Assembly: GCA_005784505.1 (NCBI GenBank)
Contig: VCAZ01000075.1
Location: 1,100,501-1,164,500 of the forward strand
Direction of reading: 5' to 3'
DNA: 64,000 nt
Source of the DNA: Bagarius yarrelli
Taxonomy: Eukaryota; Chordata; Actinopteri; Siluriformes; Sisoridae
Part shown: positions 39,801 through 50,900 of the stretch, in pieces
How positions within the stretch are numbered: position 1 is the stretch's first letter
How the letters are laid out: each line of letters begins with the position of its first letter
Position numbers and translations under genes: made by a program
Notes under the pieces: generated by a model
Told to the model about the DNA's origin: nothing
What the model saw: the letters and a program-made list of their open reading frames with translations, nothing else
The model's database searches: none

Positions 39801-41144
39801 ACAAAACTTTAATATGACTCAGGAACAAGGAGTCGTCTTGGACAGCAAGCGTGGAACATCTTCCCAAGTTTTTCGGAAATAAAGCTCAGTTACGTTTACA
39901 TCCTTGCTTTCCATTTAAAAAAAAAAAAAAAAAGTCATTTAAATAATTAATAATAATTTTGACTAATATATTAAGATGAACAACATGGAGTTTTGCCATA
40001 TTCAAAACAGCCTATTTTAAATAAATAATTTATTATTATTATTATATTGTTATTTATTATTATTATACTCAAAAACCTCCTTCGGCATCAAGTATTAGAG
40101 TTTGTATTCTAGTGTAAGTTTCCACAGATTCCTTGCGTTATTCTTCACTGATTTCGGTCATAAAAAAAACAATAAGTGTTTCAGTCTGCACTGCAGCTTC
40201 ATCTTAGTAATCCACTGTAGAATAGTAACGGTAACTCTACTTAGAGTCCTATAATTTTCCTATAAAACAGCTGTTTTATTGCTCACTTTATAACGTTATT
40301 AAAGGATAAACGCTATTAGAAAAGGGGCTGAGTAGAAATTGTACCATCTGTGCCAGAATGACTGTTTTCTTTCTTTCTTTCTCTTCCCGCAAGAGATTTT
40401 TGTCGGTCTGTTCGCTGGTAAATATTTAACACCAAACACAGTCTAACACTCAAATCTGTTATTATAAAAATGGAACTTAATTAACCAGTAAACAAAACAT
40501 TTGACAATAAAGCACAAATTGTTTAAATTGTGCTTTCAGCCTTGTCTGTATTTATCTTCTGAACGCGAACGTGGCGGCTGCACTGCCAGACAAATAAAGG
40601 GTTGGGGCAAGAAGAAAGGGGGGGGGTGCAGGATACTAAGAGCAGCACTGAGTGAGTGACTGCAGCACCATCAGGAAGCAAAGCAGCAGCCCATCTGATA
40701 ACAGGTTCTGACCCAAGCATTCATTGGCAACCCTGGCTTGCTCGCTGAACAGTTGGTACAAAATGCAGACGCTCCCCTGACTCTGTGTGTAACTTTCATA
40801 GCGGTAAGATAAGCATGGAGGAGACCGGCATTTAGAAACATTTCTCTGCCCACAATTCTCAGCACTGTTATAAAACAACTATTAAATGGATTTATACAGT
40901 ATATCTAGAGACGTTCTTTGTCAGTGATAAATCCAGAGGTGTTGAGGCAGAATGTCAGACTAATCCGACTGTATTACGGTGCTGGAGTATCGAGCAGAAT
41001 TTCTTGGTAACGCGCTGACGCAAGAGTTCCAGTCACTGTGCTGCATCACTGGATTTAAGGCTCATTTTAAATAAGATGCTTGTTTGCAGGATGGTGCTTT
41101 TTGGGAGGTCATGTCATATATGCACGCCAGTTAAACGCAGTACT

Positions 41145-41175
<31 letters not shown>

Positions 41176-41191
41176 AGATATATATATATAT

Positions 41192-41249
<58 letters not shown>

Positions 41250-44200
41250 TTAAAAATTTTCTTGCTCTTCTCTCTCTCCTCTCTTCGACCTTGCTCTATA
41301 ATATTAAAGTGTTAAAATGATCCAAGGTTACTACTGTAGCTAGCTAACGTCCCTTACTGGAAGGTTGAAAGAAATATAGATGAAAATAAATACTATACTA
41401 TAATAGAATTTTTTTTGGTGTCTCTCAGGGCTGTGTAAAAATATCCATACAGCTAAGTATCGCAATATTTCTTCACAAAAGTGAATCGATATTCTAACCG
41501 GTAGTATCGATACATATTTAAATTATATTTTAAACTGATTTACATTTACAATAATATTAAGTAAAACCGTTTGCGTGACAAACAACTTCCTCCTCCACTC
41601 CTGTAGGTGTCGCTGACGCACGCCATTGTCTCAAAACCAAGCATGGCAGCTAAAGTAAGGGTTAGTCGGCTTAGTCTATGTTGTATTTTTAGTTTTTTAT
41701 TTTTACTCTTTTTTTTATCTGAAGTATTGCAATATGTCAACAAGTGTCCAAAAATATGTATTAAAATGTGTTCTGCATCCCAGTTATATACACAGACATT
41801 CAGTCGATATTCGTTAGCTTTTAATCAACTTTGTGAGCTACAGTGCAGATCATCAGCACGCTGGCTGTTAGAAGCATATTAGAGAACTCGCCATATTTCC
41901 TCTACAGACTTTGGCTCTGACTTGCTTCAATCTTTTTATGAAATCCCAGACAGCCTCCATTAAGTTGATTTTAGGGCTCTGTAGAGTCTGTGCCGTCTGT
42001 TGCAGAATGCCATGCTCTTTTTTTCCCTTGCATTCCCACAGAACATTGTTTTTTGTGTGTGTGTGGGGGGGGGGTTATAGCTGAAATTAGCTGAAGTCTG
42101 CACGGAATCACTATTATTAATGTTGAAACTCTGAACAAGAATGATATAATAATCTGGGGAGCCAAGACTTTAGCAAAGCCTAGGACCAAAAACTCCTTCA
42201 TAGCTGATTCCAAAGGATCTCCCAGTCTTTATACATTGTAAACTGAAAAAAAGTGATATCTTATATCTTAGTGGCTAAGGTGTTGGACTGCCATTGGGAA
42301 GAATGTAGGTTAAATTCCCAGCACTACCAATCTGCCACTGCTGGGCTCCTAAGCAAGGCCCCTAACTTTTAACTGCCCAGTTGAACAAAAAAAAAAAAGA
42401 AGTAGTTCTGAATAAGGGCGGTTGCCAAATGCCAGCAATGTAAATTCTATTGAATATTTAATTCTTCTTGAATGGCTGATGATTATGACTAATGATCAAA
42501 TGGTAAAATTTGACCCATTTGCCTACTGAACATTAATCAGTTGATTATAATAAGGAAACACCAAGTTATTAGACAAGCTAAAAGTCTAAAACTAGGCTTT
42601 AACTAGACCTTTAAACTTTAAGACTATGGGCCTGTTGGACAGAAAACCATGCTGCCCCCAGTCTTGTAGAAAAGGCAGCAAAAAGAAAGAATCGCTAATG
42701 ACGGGGGTGTTGGGGTCATTCAGGAAATAACAACCGATTTCTAGCTTTATAGAAAATAAAATTCAATATACAGGCTTTATCTGCAATTAAAAGCAAAGCG
42801 AACGTGAAAACGGTGTTTCTCTAACCTTAGAGAAATGAAAAGAGAAATGATTTTTTTAAAGATATATTTTGTGAATTAAACTGTGTAAAACTGCCCACAA
42901 GTCTGTATGATGGATATGAGAAACGATGTATTATATATAGATATAACATAAGGCAAGTGTGAGAGCCTCTTGATTTATTTCATTTAAGACCACATTATTA
43001 TTTATTTCATTCTCAGTCACCCAAATCGTCCATATTAAATATTAATATTATTTGCTCTCTGTGTCTAGCCAGCTTTTACTGTAATCCTTTTCACCATGTC
43101 TGCATTAGTTTTACCAACGGATCTGAGCGATAAAAGCAGTCATGTGGGCAATCGGAGTAGGATTACGAAAACTATGCGATAATGAAACGCCGAACTTTGA
43201 AAACACCTTGATGACAGATTCATATAGTCATCAATGCTACATTCTTCCCAGGTTGCAACAAGGGCTCCCCTCTTTTTTTTTTAAATCATAATGTATTTAC
43301 TTCCTTTTCCGGTCAGTACGTCTACATTGGGTTGATCTGCTCTGTATAGTGTAAATGCAGGTATTGAATACAAGTTATGTTGTGGGCTTTTAAAACCTTT
43401 TATAAGTCACTCTGAATCCCATCGAAATTTAATTTAAAACATGCCTGGGGACACGACTACATGGATGAAACGTTTGTATTAATGAAATGTTTGAAAAGAA
43501 AACATAGCTGTTGGCTGCTTATCCGACTAAGCCAAGCTTTGACTCCAACATAAACAAGTGTCAGCCGCAGAAAAACTAGTGAAAGTTTGTACCCATCAAA
43601 GAGGGACAATTGATTCGATAAAACAGAAAGGTGGAAAAAAAAAAAATTAATTAATTAAACAAACAACAAACAAAAAAAACATTTCATTACAATTTCATTC
43701 CCCCCCAAAAAGTTTTTTTTTTAGCAGATATTTTCTTCTATGCAGGGGGACTGATGAATAATGCCGAAAAACACAAATACATACACAAATCACCATACAT
43801 GTATTTCATTACACCCTTAAGCAGATTATTCGCTGACCATTTCAAAGCGGGCCAGTCGCAGCAGAGACCGAGCTCGGTGCATCTGCCTGCCTTGCTTGAT
43901 TCCACAGCAAACAAAGAACAAATCAGTGCGTTTTACAAACCATGAAGCATCTAGAACAATAAAAAAATCTGTCACCTGCCTGTTGGTCATCTGTTTTTTT
44001 TTCAATGCCTACCTGTCACATACCTACCTATTTAACTTTTTTAACTAGCTAGCCATTCATCCATCCATCTATCTATCCATCCATCCATGTATATCTGTCT
44101 ATCCATTTATTCATGCATCCATTCATTCATCCATTTATCCTTTTATCTATCCACATGTCTACCTGTGTGTATACCATCGTCTAATTGTTAGAAATCTGTC

Positions 44201-44900
44201 TGCTGCTTTTTGTCATCTGTCTATCTATCTATCTGTCCATTTAATCATCTAATCATTCATCCATCCGTCTGTTTGTGTGTCTCTTTCTTATGCGTTTCAG
44301 TTGTTTATCCAGAAAAAAACAAAATAGCTGCGGCTAGTTATCTGGTGCATGTTGGCTGACCCCCAGAAAACATTTGCAAAAGGAAAAAAAACTAAAAAAA
44401 GCTTCTTCAAAATAATCAATTACTGTTGAGTTGGTTGGGTGAATTTTTTTTTTCGGAATTTCCCTCAGGTGCCACACTCTGACAGAGACCTCCAAAATCC
44501 TTATTAACATTAAGCATTACTTCGAATAAGTGCTCATGTTCCTCCAGCTTTTATAATGGGCAGGAAGTGCTCAAGTTTCAGCATGTATCTGTTCTCCTTA
44601 TGTACTGATGCATTAAAACCGTTTCCAGGAGTCATCCTTATCTCCACCGAGCTTCGTAAAAAGCAGGTATTATTTCTTTAATGCAGAAATAAGATGGAAT
44701 AAAATAAAAAATGCTGTATGATAGATTTGGACAACACAGATTGTGGTCTGACCTCGCCTCTCTGTGTTCACTGCAGATCTTGCAGAGCCACTGCGGTCTT
44801 TTTCTGACTGCAAGCCGTCTCAATCCCACACTTGGTGCAAACTTTCTGCAAAAAAATAAATAAATAACCTTATATATGTATGTATATATATATATAACCT

Positions 44901-44988
<88 letters not shown>

Positions 44989-47900
44989 ATATATATATCG
45001 TTGAATCAGACTCTGCCCCTTTTGATAGCAATGTTCTCCATGTGGTCAATTTTAAGAATTTAATCATATAAATTCTGCTCCAGAAAGTTTTATTGGCATG
45101 TCCAATAATGTAGCCATCTATTTTTACAATTTTTCTCTCTCTTTCTCACACACACACACACACACACACTACAGACACACCACACACTACAGACACACTA
45201 CAGACACATTGGAGATGCCAATAAGCATACAAAGCACGTTCTGGACTGGGGAGGAAGCCCTTAAAGCAGATGGAAATCTATGCAAACACACAGAGTAATA
45301 ATTAATTAACCCCTGACGTTCAGAGGTTGAGAAGCTTTTGCAACAAATTCTTCGTTTGCACTAATCTAAAAATCTAATTTTTTCAATTTTAGTTTTTACT
45401 GATTTTAGCTAGTGTTAGTTTGTGGGCTTAATTTATTGACTAAGGCATGTGTGGATAAAGGCGCAGATGGACGTGTGTTTTTTGGGGTTTTTTTTAAGAC
45501 TTGTAATAAATAAAATAAGACTGATAATAAATAAAATGCAAATAAAAAAAATAAATAAATAACATTTTGTTTCTTTTGTGCAGATACCAAACACTCCATG
45601 GCCCAGAAATTGTCTGCGACCTGGTGGACTGTAAAGAGTACAAATATTAGAGTAAAATGTGTGTAAATAAAAAAAAAAAACCCAAAAAAATTAAAAAAAA
45701 AAACACCCACCAATTCGCGACTACACGCAGGCTGCAAATCCCCACAACACAAACACATGTTTCAAGGGGACCCCAAATAAAGGTTATAAACCCAGCTGGA
45801 ACACGTCTATCGTTTCACAGTTAATTGTGCAATTCGTCAGATTATTTAGGCTAAAATTATCCAAAAGAACAAGAAGCCATAAGAAACAAAAAAACGTTCC
45901 TTTCAGTTCATGATAGCACAACTGACTAATTGTCATTAAAGCTGTGTTGGCAAAGGCCTCATGATACGATACCCAACACAATGCGTGGGTCACGGAACAA
46001 TAGATCACGACATATTTCAATGCAATACATATTTCAATACATTGACATGTGTCACACATCAAACAGAAAACGCCCTTATTTTTTCCGCCATGTTTGCTTC
46101 TCAGACAACAACCGTATGTGACAACTACAGAGCGGAAGAGGAAGTAGTTTAACACACACTTAATTCAATATTAATATCAACGTAAATGAGTTTAAGACGT
46201 TATTTTAATATGTTTCAGAACTAGAGGTTAGAGTATTGATACAAAAAATATCACAATAGTTATCTGTATCAATATTTTTACACAGCCCTACTAGCCGCTG
46301 AACGATAAACAGGTCTAGACTGGATTGATTACTTTTTCCTATTCAAACATTTCCATTGTGAACCATTGTGCTATTTGCAGTGCGTTGTGACATTTTGCAG
46401 CGTGTGTGTAGTACAACTGATAAAGATGTTTTCCTAACTAGGACCCGAGCACAGAAGGTGTGATGATTCCCTACTGGAATTGCTCCATGTATTTGTTGGT
46501 ATATTTGCAAACTTGTGCTTAATAAAAATATTCTTAAAAAAAAACTAAAAATGAATTGCTCTACAAAAGTTGCTAAACAAAAAAAAAAAATGAACGCAAG
46601 TTTAAAATGTACGTAACATTTTTTTTTTTTTTTTAAATGAAACAGTCCAGCACACAGACAGTGAAGTGGTAAAACCTGTCAAAGAAAATCATTTACCACC
46701 ATCAAGATGAGGCATAATCTTGGTAAAAAAATGACAGAAAGAGACTTAAGAAGGCTTCTAGTCGGAGAAAAAAGAAAAAAAGAAAAGCTTTCTATAAAAA
46801 AAAAAAAAGACAAACATTTAGTCATTAGAGAGATTTAGAGAGATTTAGAGATGAGAGCGAGAGAGGGAGTGAGAGAGAGAGAGAGAGAGAGTGAGAGAGA
46901 GAGGCCACTCAAAAGCCCTTCAATTTTCCACAAGCTCTCGAAGAGAAGAGAATCCTGACGGTGCGCTTGAATGCCTTGCATAATTTACTTTCAGGTTCTG
47001 AATGGCAGCCGGCTACAGCGCCACATTTTAGCAGTGCTTACAAAGGCTAAATTTAAAGTCCTTGTAAAATCACAGCTTTTTCATCCCTGTTCAAAGAAAA
47101 AAAAAAAAAAAACAGAAACACTCTTGGTTAGAATTCATATGTTAATTTCCACTTCTGGGAAAAGCCTTCGTGTAGTAATCCCATTAAATATTGTAATTCA
47201 TGCAAATGTCCACGGAGCCAATCATGTGGGGGGGCAGCAGAATGCCACAAAATGACGCAGATGAAGGACGGGATCTTTGTTTACTTTAAACATCAGAATG
47301 GGGAGGAAGATTTCTGTGACGTCACTAATCTAACACAGTCGCTTACATTAACACAGAATGGTGCGGATAGGAAGAATCATCTGAGAATCAGCAAAGTCTG
47401 CGCTATGCCCTGTTCTACAACCATTCCTTACATACAGTAGGTCCTGAACAGAAAAAAATCATCTCAGAGGGCACAAACATTGGAATTTGTGTGAAAAAAA
47501 TTAATACATTATATATAAAAAATTATTAATATTTATATTTACATTTCTGTCATTTGTCAGACGTCCAGAGCAGCTTACATTTTTAGCTAAGTGCTTAAGG
47601 GCCTTGCTCAGGGGCCCAGCAGTGGCAGCTTAGTTGGTTTTTTAGGACTTCAACCCGTGATCTTCTGACTAGCGGTCCAAATCTTTTACAACTGAGCTAC
47701 AACTTCCCTTTATCCTTTTATACCTTCATCCTTGAGACGAAAACCTGGCCGGATTGGGATTTTATGTGCGTTCTGCGTAGCGTGATTTTAAAGTGATTTT
47801 TTTTAAGCAAGCTTAACCCTAGGTTTTCTGTCCGATTGTGTAGAAAGGTTTGTAGACCAAAGTCATCCGGCTACACAGGCTTTCTAGGAGCATATTATTT

Positions 47901-50900
47901 CAGATCAACGTATCTTCAGGCAAACAATTACTAAAACAGGTCAAATAGTTTTCAGGGTTTTTAATTCTTCTAAACCAATTGAGTGCCTGTTTGTAAGTTT
48001 CATGCCGTTGACCCCAAATCCTAAAACCAGTTAAGCAGACACTGTGTGTGTGATATAAGCCTACACTTCCCCCTGTTGGTTCTGCTAAACACTTGCATTA
48101 AAAAGAACGGGTTTATAGCTCTCTGCTGCCAGCTAATGGGATTTTACTGCTACTGCATCAGACTAGACAAGCAGCGCTGGGCAAGCCTGGTACAGACAAA
48201 CTCTAAAAGACTTGCAGCTGTAATTGCAGCGAAAGGCGGCTCGACAAAATATTAACACAGGAGGGCTGAATACAAATGAACACCACACTTTTCAGATTTT
48301 TTTTTATGCTTAAAATTTTACAAACCATGTATCGTTTGCGTTCCACTTCACAATACTGTGCTACTTTGTGTTGGTCCATTACATAAAATCTCAATAAAAT
48401 ACATTTGTTTGTGGTTGTAAGGTGACAAAATGTTAAAAAGTTCAAGGGATATGACTGCATTGTGCCAAGTGTAAAGTTTGGTGGAGGGGGGCTTATGGTG
48501 TGGGGTTGTTTTTCAAGAGCTGGGCTTGGCCCCTTAGTTCCAGTGAAAGGAACTCTGAATGCTTCAGCATACCAACTTTTTAATTTTATACAGTAAGGGG
48601 AAAAATGTTTTGTAAAATTGTAAATTGAGTGAAATAAGTGTTTAATCTGCTGTGAATCAGCAAGATTTCTGGCGCACAGGTGTCTTTTATACAGGTAACG
48701 TGCTGTGATCAGGAGGATTCTATTGGAACACAGGTGTCAAACTTAAGCTTTAGCTACAACCCTAATAACTGCACCTAATTTAGCTAATCACGTCTTTCCA
48801 GCTAATCAGGCTAGCGTTTTAAAAAAAATCCATGGTTTGGAATAAGGTTAAAACTGAACTCTGCAGGGCTTCGACACCAATGTCTTTGAGAGACTCTGTA
48901 AAAGCAGGCGCTCCTAATCTTAGCTCACTGTCCACAAAAAGCAATCAAGCAGATTCCAAACTGTTCATCATGAGAGACCAAGGACCGTCGCCAAGCAGCT
49001 TGATAAGAAGGTGACAACAGTTGGTGTGATTATTTGCAAATCTAAGAAACACAAAATAACTGTTAATCCCTCTCGGCCTGGGGTTTTATGCAAAATCATT
49101 ATCCCGTAGAAAATCTGTGGACGGAGCTGAAGGTTTGAAAGGCCAAACGACAACCTCGAAACCTCAATGACTTTGAAAGGATCTGCAAACAGGAGTAGGA
49201 CAAATCTCTTCAGAGATGTGTGCAAACCTGGTGGCCAAATACAGGAGACATCTGACCTCTGTCAGGGTTTTGCCAACCAAGAACTAAGAGTTGTTTTACG
49301 ATGGGATCAAATGCTTATTTAAGTAAAAAGCAAACTAGTTTATATCTTTTCTGAAATACAAATTTTTCTGCAAAATGTTTGTTATTCTGTCTCTTACTGT
49401 TAAAATAAACCTATTATTCAAATTATACACTGATCTTTTTTTGTCAGTGAGAAAACAAAGTCAACTCTCACTGTACCTTTTTCCTACTTGCATTATTATT
49501 ATTATTATTATAAGCCTATTTTTAACTACATCTTCACTATATTTTTTGATTTTCTTTTTTTAACCAACAGTGTAAAGCAATACATTTTAATTGTTTTAAT
49601 TACATAAAGTTTAATATAAATTGTATGATTATTATTATTATTATTGAAAAACAAACAAATGAAAAGTAGATATAGAAGAAATATTTAAACGAGTGAGTAG
49701 ATAATAAATTATTTGTGTGTAGACGGATTTTAGGGAAAGCTGTTTCTCAAAAATCTTAGGTTTCATCAACATTTTCTTCCTTTTTTGAAACTACTCAAGG
49801 CATTCAATGGAAAACAAAACGACCAACTCTGCTACAAACAATGAGCCCATTTCCGTTTCCTGACTGTATGTTATGCTGAAAACACTAAATTGTGATAAGG
49901 AAAATCCCCTAGTTGAAGTTGGTGTACCTTGCAGCAGTCAAAGCAGAGAACTGATGGAGTTCCAAGCAGCCCGAGCGCCTCTCCACACAGCAGGCACTGG
50001 GACAGACCATTCCCTAATGCAGACCTCCTCATGTTCTCCAAACGCTCCATCAGACGCCTGCAAAGCACAATTGATATAGCTTTTTTTTTTTTTTTTGCCA
50101 CCGTTATAATGGCGGGATTTATGAAGTAACCATCATAAATGCCTTGTTATGCCCTTTTTCAGTTACACAAGCTCAGAGTACGAGATATGAGTAGAAAGGA
50201 TGAGATTTCTACCCAATTCTGTGCTGCTCAATCAGGTCAAGCTGTTCGGCTCTTTGGATGACGTTCAAGATGACGTCCAGCTCTCGCTTGGTGAGTGCCT
50301 GGGTTTTTCGCTGCCTTTCTGTCTGGAATGTGTGCACCGACCAGCCTGTGTGAAGTCTGTCAAAACATATATTTTAGTGAGAATGTTGATTTCCTGATCT
50401 GGGGGGCGGATCAAAGCTGAAGCCGGTAAAAAAGTAGGTTAGCCGAACATGATCAAATGAATAATCACATATTCATAAACTAATAAAAACTTATTTACCG
50501 GTCATTCATTGACCCTTTTAAACCCTTTTTTTTTTATCCTAAACAAGCTTTACATTTAACACTTTCGGTAGAGACCGACTTTTTTTTTTTTTAGAGGCCT
50601 TGCTCGGGAGCCCAACAGTGGAAGATTGGTGATTCTGGGATTCTGGGATTTTAAACCTATCATCATCTATCGTCGGTCTAAGCTGGTCCAATGTCTTAAC
50701 CTCTAAGCTATTAAAACCACTCCTTAAACTACAAGACTAAACTAAAGACTAGTGGTTCCCAAACTAGGGGGCACAGAACTTATTTAAGGGGGGAGGGGGC
50801 ACAGAAAGACAGCAGATTTTTATGGGACTGCACCGAAATTTCAAAAGAGAAAAATGGCGGAAATATGAGCCAATTCATGCCAAGCTGCGCCGCACAATGG

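Larger units (their letters stand above)
34710..44757. other. rph3al intron 4, repeat-rich
   Basis: About 10 kb. Apart from features listed separately, it contains an A22 run near 36525-36547, A-rich tracts at 38358-38370 and 39918-39933, a GT/G tract near 42053-42074, and AT-rich single-copy-looking DNA. Confidence 0.6.
44846..49927. other. rph3al intron 3, repeat-rich
   Basis: About 5.1 kb. Besides the separately listed elements, it has a CA tract and CACACTACAGACA units at 45145-45210, A-rich tracts near 45670-45705 and 46790-46808, a GA tract at 46855-46903, and ATT tracts near 49493 and 49632. Confidence 0.65.

Noticed and set aside
41607..41882. 91-codon frame starting in the hAT-like element (MAAKVRVS-like start nearby)
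   Set aside because: No transposase or BED zinc-finger motif follows, and the frame runs into unrelated AT-rich DNA.
44050..44270. Possible CRISPR-like spacing of CCATCCAT blocks
   Set aside because: Simple tetranucleotide microsatellite in a vertebrate genome; no constant repeat with unique spacers.
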